A DNA stretch of 21,364 nt, from contig CAKKRB010000052.1 of the NCBI GenBank assembly GCA_919902485.1, forward strand, positions 1 through 21,364, written 5' to 3'. The stretch comes from Omnitrophica bacterium GWA2_41_15. Its GTDB lineage: Bacteria; Omnitrophota; Gorgyraeia; Gorgyraeales; Gorgyraeaceae. Made by a program: the position numbers and the translations under genes. Below are positions 1 to 7,299 of this stretch, piece after piece; within the stretch, counting starts at the first letter, position 1, and every line of letters begins with the position of its first letter. The notes beneath the pieces were generated by a model. That model did no database searches. It was not told where the DNA came from and saw only the letters and a program-made list of their open reading frames with translations.

Positions 1-578
1 CAGAGATGCCGAGCATGTATAACGGCGAAGAATACGACCTGGCAGGTTTTTGCGTTGGCATAGCTGAAAAGAAAAATATCATAGACGGAAAATCTGTTGA
101 CGCAGGAGATATAGTGATAGGGATCGGGTCAAGCGGGCTTCATTCAAACGGCTTCAGCCTTATAAGAAAACTTTTCAGCAAGGCTGAGTTAAGGGGAAAA
201 TTCGGCAGGATTCTTTTAACTCCCACGATAATCTATGTAAAACCTGTTTTAAAATTAATGGAGAAGGTAAAAATAAAATCCCTGGCTCATATTACAGGAG
301 GGGGCTTTTATGAAAATATCCCAAGGGTTATGCCAAAGGATAAATCTATTTTAATATATAAAGAATTATGGGAAATGCCAGGCATATTCAAGGTCATTCA
401 GAAAAGGGCAAGGATTAGCGACAGGGAAATGTACAGGACATTTAATATGGGTATCGGCATGGTGCTCGTGGTTACTAAAAAAGATGTTAAAAAGGCGCAC
501 GAAGTTTTAAAAAAGTTCAAATTAAAGTCCTGGACCATAGGCGAGATTATAAAAGGCAATGGAGAAGTTATAATATGA
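1..578 (+). CDS. purM: Phosphoribosylformylglycinamidine cyclo-ligase (AIR synthetase), 5'-truncated
   Basis: PurM closes the imidazole ring of formylglycinamidine ribonucleotide with ATP, giving AIR, in cytoplasmic de novo purine synthesis. Only the C-terminal part, about 191 residues, is present; the gene runs off the left edge and the first full codon is at base 3. The opening residues EMPSMY are the end of the PurM signature (usually GGETAEMPSMY). Further family marks are GLHSNGFSLIRK, LAHITGGGFYENIPR and FNMGIGMVLVV near the C-terminus. The internal ATG at base 6 is therefore not the start. The stop overlaps the purD start as ATGA, indicating translational coupling and a shared operon. 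No defect is seen in the visible part. Identification is firm. Confidence 0.95.
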   Translation, partial: EMPSMYNGEEYDLAGFCVGIAEKKNIIDGKSVDAGDIVIGIGSSGLHSNGFSLIRKLFSKAELRGKFGRILLTPTIIYVKPVLKLMEKVKIKSLAHITGGGFYENIPRVMPKDKSILIYKELWEMPGIFKVIQKRARISDREMYRTFNMGIGMVLVVTKKDVKKAHEVLKKFKLKSWTIGEIIKGNGEVII

Positions 579-1873
579 GGATTTTAGTAGTCGGCTCTGG
601 GGGAAGAGAACACGCTATAGTATGGAAGTTATCCCAGAGTAAAAGAGTAGAAAAGATATTCTGCGCACCTGGAAACGGCGGGATAAAGGAACTAGCAGAG
701 ATAGTTGACATAAAAGCCGACGACATCCAGGGCCTTCTGGATTTTGCAAAAAATAATAAAATAGACCTGACTGTGGTAGGGCCGGAAACAGCTCTGGTAA
801 AAGGCATAGTTGATATTTTTACAAAAGAAGGGTTAAAAATATTCGGGCCTTCAAAAGAACTTGCTATACTGGAAGGAAGCAAGATTTTCGCTAAAAGCGC
901 AATGCAAAAATTTAAAGTGCCCACAGCAGGGTTTAAGATCTTCGATAATCCTTTGAATGCAAAAAAATATTTAAATGAAAAAGGCGTACCTCTTGTAATA
1001 AAAGCAGACGGCCTTGCAGCAGGAAAAGGTGTTATAATACCAAAGACAATTGAGGAAGGCGAAAAAGCAATAGATGCTATTATGGTGGAAAAGGTTTTCG
1101 GGGATAGCGGCAAAAGGATTATTCTTGAAGACTGCCTTGAAGGAGAAGAGGCGTCCATGCTTATTTTTACAGACGGAAAAACTATCGCGCCTCTGGAATC
1201 ATCCCAGGACCATAAAAGGATTTTTGACAATGATAAAGGCCCGAATACAGGAGGCATGGGGGCTTATTCTCCTGCACCTGTGGTTACCAAAGATATCCTG
1301 GGCTATGTTATGAAAAATGTCTTTACGCCTGTAATAGACGGCCTGAAAAAAGAGGGCAAAATTTACAAAGGTGTTTTATACGCAGGCCTGATGATTACAA
1401 AAAATGGGCCAATGGTCCTGGAATTCAATGTAAGGTTTGGGGATCCTGAAACACAGGCTATACTGCCCAGGCTGGAATCAGATCTGGTAGATATTATGCT
1501 GGCCTGCATAAGCGGCACCCTTGACAAGATAGATGTTAAATGGGATAAAAGGCCATGTCTTTCAGTAGTCTGCGCTTCAAAAGGGTATCCTGATAAATAT
1601 GAGAAGAATAAAGAAATAACAGGCCTGGAACAAACTAAAAAGATGAAAGACGTAATTATATTTCACGCAGGAACAAAAAATGAAAACGGAAGAATCGTTA
1701 CAATCGGGGGCAGGGTGCTGGACGTGACAGGGCTTGGCAAAGACATTAAATCGGCCAGGGTTAATGCGTATAAGGCTGTTGAAAAGATAAGATTCGACGG
1801 CATACAATATAGGAAAGATATAGGCGCCAGGGCGTTATTTCACAAAACGAGTATGACTTGTTTTGTGAAATAA
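575..1873 (+). CDS. purD: Phosphoribosylamine-glycine ligase (GAR synthetase) with a repeat-encoded C-terminal tail
   Basis: PurD joins glycine to phosphoribosylamine with ATP, the second step of purine synthesis. At 432 residues it is close to family length. Seen: N-terminal GSGGREHAI, the PGNGG motif, VGPETALVKG, the ATP-grasp segment KADGLAAGKGV, the signature RFGDPETQ and the C-terminal YRKDIG. The start is the ATG overlapping the purM stop. PurD proteins generally end close to the RKDIGxRAL segment; here the protein continues as LFHKTSMTCFVK (residues 421-432). These residues and the TAA stop are exactly the 39-bp palindromic repeat at 1835-1873, so the tail is probably acquired and dispensable (inference). 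A strong purine-rich ribosome site for purE follows immediately after the stop. Confidence 0.96.
   Translation: MRILVVGSGGREHAIVWKLSQSKRVEKIFCAPGNGGIKELAEIVDIKADDIQGLLDFAKNNKIDLTVVGPETALVKGIVDIFTKEGLKIFGPSKELAILEGSKIFAKSAMQKFKVPTAGFKIFDNPLNAKKYLNEKGVPLVIKADGLAAGKGVIIPKTIEEGEKAIDAIMVEKVFGDSGKRIILEDCLEGEEASMLIFTDGKTIAPLESSQDHKRIFDNDKGPNTGGMGAYSPAPVVTKDILGYVMKNVFTPVIDGLKKEGKIYKGVLYAGLMITKNGPMVLEFNVRFGDPETQAILPRLESDLVDIMLACISGTLDKIDVKWDKRPCLSVVCASKGYPDKYEKNKEITGLEQTKKMKDVIIFHAGTKNENGRIVTIGGRVLDVTGLGKDIKSARVNAYKAVEKIRFDGIQYRKDIGARALFHKTSMTCFVK
1835..1873 (-). repeat. Palindromic element copy 1 (39 bp), in frame at the purD 3' end
   Basis: The left arm TTATTTCACAAAAC (1835-1848) is perfectly complementary to 1860-1873. 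The 11-nt loop GAGTATGACTT is the reverse complement of the loop in copies 2 and 3, so this copy is inverted relative to them. Inside the loop AGT/ACT could pair further, giving a nearly complete hairpin. Its length is a multiple of three and it encodes the last 12 residues and the stop of PurD. It is not followed by a T-run, so it is not a standard intrinsic terminator. Strand is given relative to copies 2 and 3. Confidence 0.9.
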
Positions 1874-1889
1874 GGAGAAGGGGGAAGTT

Positions 1890-2306
1890 ATGACTGGACA
1901 AAAAAAGGTTTTGGTAGGGATACTTATGGGGAGCGCGTCAGACGCTGAAATAATGGCTGAAACAGAAAAGATACTCAAGGAAAATAAAATTCCTTATGAG
2001 ATAAATGTACTTTCAGCGCACAGAAATCCGGATGAAGTCAGTAAATATGCAAAGACTGCAGAAAAAAGAGGCTTAAAAATCCTGATATGCGGGGCAGGCA
2101 TGGCTGCGGCTCTGGCAGGAGTTGTGAGTTCGCATACTAATCTCCCTGTTATAGGAGTGCCAATAGAGACAAAGTCTTTGAAAGGCCTGGACTCTCTTTT
2201 ATCAACTGTCCAGATGCCTGGAGGAGTGCCAGTGGCATGCATGGCAATTGGAAAAGCAGGCGCAAAGAACGCAGGAATATTTGCTGCGCGTATTTTGAAT
2301 TTATAG
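1890..2306 (+). CDS. purE: 5-(carboxyamino)imidazole ribonucleotide mutase / AIR carboxylase
   Basis: PurE catalyses the carboxylation-level step from (N5-carboxy)AIR to CAIR in purine synthesis. The 138-residue protein is a compact PurE core with MGSASD (residues 13-18), SAHR (42-45, containing the catalytic histidine H44), ICGAGMAAALAG (66-77), VIGVP and LLSTVQMPGGVPVACMAIG. It lacks the short C-terminal extension found in E. coli PurE. Residue 74 is Ala where many class I enzymes (E. coli GGAAHLPG) have His. The start is preceded by a strong GGAGAAGGGGG ribosome site. No purK is seen in this window, so whether it uses N5-CAIR or AIR plus CO2 cannot be decided from context. It follows purD by 16 bp and is probably co-transcribed. 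Confidence 0.93.
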   Translation: MTGQKKVLVGILMGSASDAEIMAETEKILKENKIPYEINVLSAHRNPDEVSKYAKTAEKRGLKILICGAGMAAALAGVVSSHTNLPVIGVPIETKSLKGLDSLLSTVQMPGGVPVACMAIGKAGAKNAGIFAARILNL

Positions 2307-2334
2307 TAGGGGCGGGTTTGAAACCCGCCCCTAC
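2306..2334. repeat. Perfect 29-bp palindrome of the GTAGGGGCGGGTTT type
   Basis: The arm GTAGGGGCGGGTTT (2306-2319) is perfectly complementary to 2321-2334 around a single central G. It begins on the last base of the purE stop codon and fills most of the gap to the next gene. No T-run follows, so it does not look like a terminator. From memory, GC-rich palindromes starting GTAGGGGCG and ending CGCCCCTAC occur as dispersed repeats in many environmental bacterial genomes; I cannot check this here. Confidence 0.9.
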
Positions 2335-2358
2335 AGGCATGTAGGTGACAAGATTAAG

Positions 2359-3411
2359 ATGCAGACAAAGGTAATAAAATTAAATCCTGATTTTCCAGAA
2401 GAAAGGCTTATAAACGAAGCTGCCAAGGTTTTAAAAAACGGCGGGCTTGTAGGTTTTCCTACAGAAACAGTTTACGGAATAGCTGCGAATCTTTTAAATA
2501 AAGACACTATAAACAGATTGTATGAAATAAAAAAGAGGCCGCAGGATAAGCCATTCAGCGTGCATATTGCAGAGTTTGATTCATTAAAGCAGCTGGGCAT
2601 TGTCCTATTAAGCGATGCTGAAAGGGTTGCTAAAAGGTTCTGGCCAGGCCCGTTAACGCTGGTGGCGTTTAATAATAAAAAAGAAAAAATAGGCCTGCGC
2701 ATGCCTGATAACAGGATTGCGTTTTTATTGCTGAAAAAAGCAGGCGTTCCTGTGGTTGCTCCGAGCGCAAATATGTCAGGCAGTAAACCGCCTGTGTGCG
2801 CAGAAGAAGTGCTGTCAGATATGGATGGTTATATAGACATATTGCTGGATGGCGGAAGGGCGAGGATAGGCATAGAATCAACTGTCATGGACGTTACAGA
2901 AAAACCTTTTAAGATATTAAGGCAGGGCGCCATACCGGAAAAAGAGGCTTTGATAGACTATGCTATACTTTTCGTATGCACAGGCAATAGCTGCAGGAGT
3001 GTTATGGCAAAGGCCATGATGGAGAAATTTATAAAAGAGGCAGGGTTTGCAGACAGGGTGCATGTTGATTCTGCTGGAACATCAACATTCGCCGGCATAG
3101 GAGCTGCGCCTAATACTGTAGCTGTTATGAGAGAAGAGGGCATGGATGTTTCAGAACACAGGGGCAAGAATGTGAATAAGGATATTTTAAAAAGGTCAGA
3201 CCTTATATTTGTAATGGAAAAAGCGCACAAAAGAATCCTTTTGAGCGTAATGCCTGGGATAGAAGAAAAGGTAAAGCTTCTTAAAGAAGAAGAGGACATA
3301 CCAGATCCTATAGGCAGGCCTCTTGAAGAGTATAAAAGAGTTTCAAATATCATAAAGGAAGAAGTCGGAGATATTTTTCTTGAAATATTCAAAGAGGAGA
3401 AGAGCAGATGA
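2359..3411 (+). CDS. Fusion: Sua5/YrdC threonylcarbamoyl-AMP synthase domain + low-molecular-weight phosphatase (YwlE-like) domain
   Basis: This is a 350-residue two-domain protein. Residues 1 to about 200 form a Sua5/YrdC/YciO domain, with GGLVGFPTETVYGIA, KKRPQDKPFSVHI, WPGPLTLV, APSANMSG and GIESTVMDV. That family makes threonylcarbamoyl-AMP for tRNA t6A37. Residues about 202-350 form a low-molecular-weight phosphatase with P-loop CTGNSCRS (nucleophile C207, R213), VDSAGT, and the acid motif DIPDPIG. No stop or frameshift separates them, so the fusion is genuine in this assembly. Ser211 occupies the position of Thr11 in B. subtilis YwlE, a protein-arginine phosphatase, whereas tyrosine-type enzymes usually have Ile there. 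Known gene order in B. subtilis (ywlC, ywlE, rpiB, glyA) matches this neighbourhood. It overlaps rpiB as ATGA. The domains are certain; the phosphatase substrate is not. Confidence 0.92.
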   Translation: MQTKVIKLNPDFPEERLINEAAKVLKNGGLVGFPTETVYGIAANLLNKDTINRLYEIKKRPQDKPFSVHIAEFDSLKQLGIVLLSDAERVAKRFWPGPLTLVAFNNKKEKIGLRMPDNRIAFLLLKKAGVPVVAPSANMSGSKPPVCAEEVLSDMDGYIDILLDGGRARIGIESTVMDVTEKPFKILRQGAIPEKEALIDYAILFVCTGNSCRSVMAKAMMEKFIKEAGFADRVHVDSAGTSTFAGIGAAPNTVAVMREEGMDVSEHRGKNVNKDILKRSDLIFVMEKAHKRILLSVMPGIEEKVKLLKEEEDIPDPIGRPLEEYKRVSNIIKEEVGDIFLEIFKEEKSR

Positions 3412-3872
3412 GGATAGTCATAGCTAGTGACCATGGCGGATTTAAATTAAAAGAAGTCCTTGTAAAATATCTAAAGTCAAAAGGCCACATAATAAAAGAT
3501 ATCGGGGCTTTTTCAGAAGAGAGCTGCGATTATCCGGTTATAGGCTATCAAGCGGCAAAATTAGTAGGGGCTAAAAAATTTCCAAAGGGCATACTTATAT
3601 GCAAAACAGGCATAGGCATGTCAATAGTCGGAAATAAGGTGAGAGGCGTAAGAGCTGCTTTATGCAGCAGCGCTAAAATAGCCCGTTCAAGCAGGGAGCA
3701 TAATGATTCCAATGTGCTTGTGCTCGGAGCAGACACTGTTTCTTTGCAAAGCGCAAAAAAGATTTTACAGGCCTGGCTTACTGCGAAACGCCCGGAAGGC
3801 AGGCATTCCAGAAGGGTAAAACAGATTAAAAGAATAGAAGGGCTTGAATATGAACGCGCTAAAAAAAATTGA
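3408..3872 (+). CDS. rpiB: Ribose-5-phosphate isomerase B (RpiB/LacAB family)
   Basis: RpiB interconverts ribose 5-phosphate and ribulose 5-phosphate, feeding PRPP and purine synthesis. The 154-residue protein has the family's N-terminal [11 protein letters not shown], the active-site segment [13 protein letters not shown] with C65, RAALC, the [14 protein letters not shown] block and the C-terminal GRHSRRV. Most homologues have a small residue after the active-site cysteine (CGTGIGMS or CSTGIGMS); here it is Lys66, a minor oddity. The start overlaps the preceding gene's stop (ATGA) and the 3' end overlaps glyA by about 23 bp, so all three genes are translationally coupled. Ribose 5-phosphate isomerase is the expected activity; action on other aldoses cannot be excluded in this superfamily. 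Confidence 0.93.
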   Translation: MRIVIASDHGGFKLKEVLVKYLKSKGHIIKDIGAFSEESCDYPVIGYQAAKLVGAKKFPKGILICKTGIGMSIVGNKVRGVRAALCSSAKIARSSREHNDSNVLVLGADTVSLQSAKKILQAWLTAKRPEGRHSRRVKQIKRIEGLEYERAKKN

Positions 3873-5094
3873 CCCAGAGATATATTGTGTAATAAAAAAA
3901 GAACTCGAGCGCCAGCAGAATAATATAGAACTTATAGCGAGCGAGAATTTTACAAGCATTGCTGTGCTAGAGGCCGCAGGCTCTGTGCTTACAAATAAAT
4001 ACGCAGAAGGTTATCCTTCCAGAAGATGGTACGGCGGATGCGAATATGTGGATAACGCGGAAAACCTTGCTATAGAAAGAGCAAAGAAAATATTCGGGGC
4101 AGAACATGCTAATGTGCAGCCGCATTCCGGAAGCCAGGCGAATATGGCAGTGTATTTCGCGCTTCTGAATCCAGGCGATACAGTTCTCGCGATGGACCTT
4201 GCGTGCGGAGGTCATCTGACCCATGGCTTAAGGCATAATTTTTCAGGAAGATTGTTTAATGTGATTCCCTATGGATTGAATAAGGATACTGAAATGCTGG
4301 ATTATAATGAGATAGCTGTCCTGGCTAAAAAATACAAACCAAGGATGATTCTCGCGGGCGCGTCTGCTTATTCCAGGATTATGGATTTCAAGAAATTCAG
4401 GGAGATAGCAGATACTGTAGGCGCGTATCTTTTTGTGGATATGGCCCACATAGCAGGGCTTGTCGCAGCAGGCCTGCATCCAAATCCTGTTGAATACGCC
4501 CATGTGGTGAGCACAACCACGCATAAGACATTGAGGGGGCCTAGGGGCGGGATGATACTTTGCAGGCAGGAATTTGCCAAGAAAATAGACGTGGAGGTTT
4601 TTCCAGGAGAGCAGGGCGGGCCGCTTATGCACATAATAGCCGCAAAGGCAGTGGCGCTCAAAGAGGCGGGTACAGAAGGGTTTAAAGAATACCAGCGCCA
4701 GATTATAAAAAACGCAAAGGCCTTTGCCAGCGCATTGAGCAAATCAGGCTTCAGGATAGTTTCAGGCGGGACAGACAATCATTTATTTCTGGTGGACCTC
4801 ACTTCAAAAAATATTACAGGCAGAGATGCAAGCGAAGTCTTAGATAAGATTCATATAACGGTTAATAAGAATCTTATACCTTTTGACAAAAACCCTCCCA
4901 GCCTTACAAGCGGCATAAGGCTTGGCACGCCTGCAGTTACCACAAGAGGCATGAAAGAGAAAGAAATGGAAAAGATAGCGGAGATTATCAATAACGTTGT
5001 TAAACACATGGAAAATCCAGGCAAATTGGAAGAATGCGCAAAAGATGTGGCAAGATTAATAAAGAAATTTCCGTTGTATCCAGAGTTAATTTGA
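3850..5094 (+). CDS. glyA: Serine hydroxymethyltransferase
   Basis: GlyA is a PLP enzyme converting serine and tetrahydrofolate to glycine and methylene-tetrahydrofolate. It supplies both glycine for PurD and one-carbon units for purines. Seen: [55 protein letters not shown] and the PLP-lysine motif [14 protein letters not shown], with K226 when counted from the chosen start. The ATG at 3850 is chosen over the TTG at 3844 because GAAGGG lies 7-12 bases before it. It gives 414 residues, normal for the family. The gene starts inside the rpiB 3' end, so it is expressed with the sua5-phosphatase and rpiB genes. Confidence 0.96.
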   Translation: MNALKKIDPEIYCVIKKELERQQNNIELIASENFTSIAVLEAAGSVLTNKYAEGYPSRRWYGGCEYVDNAENLAIERAKKIFGAEHANVQPHSGSQANMAVYFALLNPGDTVLAMDLACGGHLTHGLRHNFSGRLFNVIPYGLNKDTEMLDYNEIAVLAKKYKPRMILAGASAYSRIMDFKKFREIADTVGAYLFVDMAHIAGLVAAGLHPNPVEYAHVVSTTTHKTLRGPRGGMILCRQEFAKKIDVEVFPGEQGGPLMHIIAAKAVALKEAGTEGFKEYQRQIIKNAKAFASALSKSGFRIVSGGTDNHLFLVDLTSKNITGRDASEVLDKIHITVNKNLIPFDKNPPSLTSGIRLGTPAVTTRGMKEKEMEKIAEIINNVVKHMENPGKLEECAKDVARLIKKFPLYPELI

Positions 5095-5103
5095 GCAAGA
5101 GGT

Positions 5104-5156
5104 CCTTCAGCGCCTGCAATGCTCCTATTCGTCGCATTGTTTAACGGCGCTTCAGG
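5104..5156. repeat. Imperfect palindrome between glyA and nrdR
   Basis: Nested complementary arms are visible: CCT/AGG (5104-5106 with 5154-5156), AGCGCC/GGCGCT (5109-5114 with 5146-5151) and CAATGC/GCATTG (5117-5122 with 5134-5139). They enclose an 11-nt loop, TCCTATTCGTC. The two sides carry unequal internal bulges. There is no terminal T-run. It looks like a REP-type or MITE-type element rather than a terminator. Confidence 0.65.
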
Positions 5157-5158
5157 AT

Positions 5159-5179
5159 CAAATTTACTTCGTAAATTTG
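5159..5179 (+). repeat. Perfect 9-bp-stem hairpin abutting the nrdR ribosome site
   Basis: CAAATTTAC (5159-5167) and GTAAATTTG (5171-5179) pair perfectly around a TTC loop. The last base of the right arm is the first G of the GGAGG ribosome-binding site (5179-5183). The hairpin could therefore influence ribosome access to nrdR, or be the second half of a bipartite repeat with 5104-5156. Confidence 0.7.
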
Positions 5180-5188
5180 GAGGTATTT

Positions 5189-5647
5189 ATGAAATGCCCA
5201 TTCTGCGGACATGACGAAGACAAGGTAATTGATTCAAGGTCCAGCGAAGAAGGCCGTTCCATAAGGCGGCGCAGGGAATGCCTTAACTGCCAGAGAAGGT
5301 TTACAACTTACGAGAACATAGAAGAGGCGAAGCTTATAGTCATGAAAAAAGACGGCAGGCGCGAACCGTTTGACAGGAAAAAGATCTTAAGCGGCCTGAC
5401 AAAGGCATGCGAAAAAAGGCCTATAAGCACAGAACAGCTTGAGGCCCTGGCAGATAAGATAGAATACACCCTCCAGAGTAAATTTGAAAAAGAAGTGCCA
5501 TCCAAGGAGGTAGGCGAATTATTAATGGAGCTTTTGTACAAGATGGACGAAGTAGCTTATGTGAGGTTTGCTTCTGTTTACCGGCAGTTCAAAGATATCA
5601 ACCAATTCATGAAAGAACTGAAAGACCTGCTGAGCCAACCTAAATAA
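5189..5647 (+). CDS. nrdR: Transcriptional regulator NrdR
   Basis: NrdR is a zinc-ribbon/ATP-cone repressor that binds NrdR boxes and controls ribonucleotide reductase genes according to ATP/dATP. The 152-residue protein has the zinc ribbon CPFC (C3, C6) and CLNC (C31, C34), the signature [17 protein letters not shown], and the ATP-cone from about residue 45 ([16 protein letters not shown]). The ATG at 5189 is chosen because GGAGG lies at 5179-5183 and the protein then begins MKCPFC, as in the family; a TTG at 5177 would include the ribosome site itself. The stop is only three bases from the stop of the convergent gene on the other strand. No ribonucleotide reductase gene or obvious NrdR box is in this window. 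Confidence 0.96.
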   Translation: MKCPFCGHDEDKVIDSRSSEEGRSIRRRRECLNCQRRFTTYENIEEAKLIVMKKDGRREPFDRKKILSGLTKACEKRPISTEQLEALADKIEYTLQSKFEKEVPSKEVGELLMELLYKMDEVAYVRFASVYRQFKDINQFMKELKDLLSQPK

Positions 5648-5650
5648 ATA

Positions 5651-7228
5651 TTACTGTTTGCCTGTATAGCTTACAAATTCCGCCCTTTTCTGTAATCCCT
5701 CAAAATATTTGTTGAATTCCGCTTCTTTTTTATTGGCCAGAAGATTTTCTTTGAATTTATCTTTTTCCTCAATGAATTTTACTTCATCTATGTCTTTTGA
5801 CTCCAGAGGCTCCAGCATGACCCAGCCCTGGAGACTCTTGAAAGGTTCTGAGATTTGGCCTGTTTTTGCAGAGAATGCCCTGTCTACAAATTCTTTCGCA
5901 GGCCCTATTTCAGGTATATATCCGTCACGGGAAATAAGATCGGTTTGTTTTACCTGAAGCCCGTATTTTTTTACAGCCTCTTCAAATTTTACATTATTCT
6001 TTATTACGTTAGATATATCCAGGAAGATATCTGCTGATTTTTTCTGCGATAATTTAATAGATTCTTCTTTTATATAAGTTTTTTTGACCGCGTCTTTTAC
6101 TTCAGAGTAATCCGGCACATAGGGGGCTTTTTTATCTTTCAGCTGTATGATGTATAGGCCTTTGTCTGTTTTTATCAGCATGTTGTTTATCCGGTTTTTT
6201 TCTAATTCAAAACCTGCCTTGGCGAATTCATAAGACCAGCCTATGCCTGGGACCTCTTCTTCCATAGAGAAAAAGCCTGTTTCATTTACCTGAATGGAAT
6301 TTGCCTTGCCAGGCTCTTCCAGATTTTTTTTCTGATTTACCTGGTCCATGACCTTATACCCGAGTTCTTCTGACATGGATACCTTGTTCTGAAACGACAG
6401 CCTCTCGCGTATGGAATTTTTAATAGCGTCATCCAGGACAGGGTTTGCCTCTGAATCAGGTTTTTTAAATTCGTTTAGATGCTCCTCAAAAAATCTTTTT
6501 ATCTGCTCATCTTTTATAGCTACGTCCCTGTCAAACATTGAATACTGGATTTCAAGGTACTTTATATTTATCTGTTCGCTTTTTTTGAAAGAGGCCTTAT
6601 TCTCATTATAGAAATTTTCCAGGACAGGATCCGCCATCTCCACTTCTTTTTCAGAATCCGCGAAAGGTATAAGCGCGTAAGATGATTTTATTTTCTCAAA
6701 TTTCTTTTTATATTCGCTTTTTGCCTCTTCATCTGAAACAGAGATGCTGGAAGTGATTCTATCCTTGAGCTTGGATATTAAAAGGTCATCCCTGAATTTT
6801 TCTTCAAACTGCTTTGCTGTATCGCCCAACATTGATTTGTAGAATTTTTTATCGAATGCGCCACGCTTCTGGAAAACAGGGAATGAGACTATCTTTTCAA
6901 TAAGCTCCTGGTCAGTTACGGCCAGGTTCTGCCTTTTCGCTTCTTCAAGGAGCATTATCCTGCTCCATGCCATCTGGTCTACGAATTCATCAGGCACGTT
7001 ATTGCCGAAGGATTTTACAGCGTAGTCTCTTGCCACGTTCCACATATTGTAATAATCTTCATGGGATATCTTTTTGCCGAACAGTTTTCCTGCGTAATCA
7101 GGCCTGTTACCTTTATTTTTGGCAGAAGTGCCAGCGCCCCACACTACAAAGGCCGGGATGATTATTATTGCCAGGCCCCACATAATGCGTTTCATGTTTT
7201 TGCGTTTGCGTAAGAATTTTAACAGCAT
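5651..7228 (-). CDS. Membrane-anchored SurA/PpiD-like periplasmic folding factor
   Basis: A 525-residue protein with a basic N-terminus (MLLKFLRKRKNMKR), one transmembrane helix at about residues 15-31 (WGLAIIIIPAFVVWGAG), then a long, charged, helix-rich periplasmic part. The segment from about residue 45 (GKLFGKKISHEDYYNMWN) to DDLLISKLKD resembles the SurA N-terminal chaperone domain, and the single-anchor layout is that of PpiD. A region near residues 320-370 (GFFSMEEEVPGIG, FELEKNRINNMLIKTDKGLYIIQL) resembles a degenerate parvulin C-terminal half. I do not see convincing parvulin active-site histidines, so isomerase activity is doubtful. The start at 7228 is chosen because AAAGGAG precedes it by six bases; the longer frame to 7273 lacks a ribosome site. 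It is the only minus-strand gene, divergent from polX. Confidence 0.75.
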   Translation of the reverse strand: MLLKFLRKRKNMKRIMWGLAIIIIPAFVVWGAGTSAKNKGNRPDYAGKLFGKKISHEDYYNMWNVARDYAVKSFGNNVPDEFVDQMAWSRIMLLEEAKRQNLAVTDQELIEKIVSFPVFQKRGAFDKKFYKSMLGDTAKQFEEKFRDDLLISKLKDRITSSISVSDEEAKSEYKKKFEKIKSSYALIPFADSEKEVEMADPVLENFYNENKASFKKSEQINIKYLEIQYSMFDRDVAIKDEQIKRFFEEHLNEFKKPDSEANPVLDDAIKNSIRERLSFQNKVSMSEELGYKVMDQVNQKKNLEEPGKANSIQVNETGFFSMEEEVPGIGWSYEFAKAGFELEKNRINNMLIKTDKGLYIIQLKDKKAPYVPDYSEVKDAVKKTYIKEESIKLSQKKSADIFLDISNVIKNNVKFEEAVKKYGLQVKQTDLISRDGYIPEIGPAKEFVDRAFSAKTGQISEPFKSLQGWVMLEPLESKDIDEVKFIEEKDKFKENLLANKKEAEFNKYFEGLQKRAEFVSYTGKQ

Positions 7229-7252
7229 GATTTGCTCCTTTAATTTTAAGAC

Positions 7253-7281
7253 ATTATATACTTTCCGCTGCAAAAAATCTA
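7253..7281 (-). promoter_or_regulatory. Possible promoter of the ppiD-like gene
   Basis: Read on the minus strand, a perfect TATAAT (7258-7253) lies 24 bases before the start codon. A poor -35, TAGATT (7281-7276), sits at 17-bp spacing. The -10 is convincing; the -35 is weak. Confidence 0.4.
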
Positions 7282-7290
7282 TGATAAAAT
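7262..7290 (+). promoter_or_regulatory. Possible weak promoter of polX, close to its start codon
   Basis: TTTCCG (7262-7267), a 17-bp spacer and TAAAAT (7285-7290) lie before polX. Only nine bases separate the -10 from the ATG at 7300, so transcription would start at or next to the start codon. No ribosome-binding sequence is visible in the gap, so a leaderless message is possible. The promoter call itself is tentative. Confidence 0.3.
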
Positions 7291-7299
7291 ATTTATACT

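Noticed and set aside
568..1257. 229-codon open frame on the minus strand opposite purD
   Set aside because: It lies wholly within a well-recognised gene, its protein is low-complexity Ser/Phe-rich with no family features, and it has no ribosome site; it is a codon-bias shadow.
1835..1873. Copy 1 of the palindromic element as a Rho-independent terminator for purD
   Set aside because: The stem is AT-rich without a following T-run, and purE begins 16 bases later with a strong ribosome site in what looks like the same operon.
2149..2340. Minus-strand frame starting MPVGAGFKPAPT over the 2306-2334 palindrome
   Set aside because: The start is made of the repeat itself and the rest is antisense to purE; this is a typical spurious product of such palindromes.
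5177..5188. TTG start for nrdR
   Set aside because: It would make the GGAGG ribosome site part of the coding region; ATG 5189 gives the canonical MKCPFC start.
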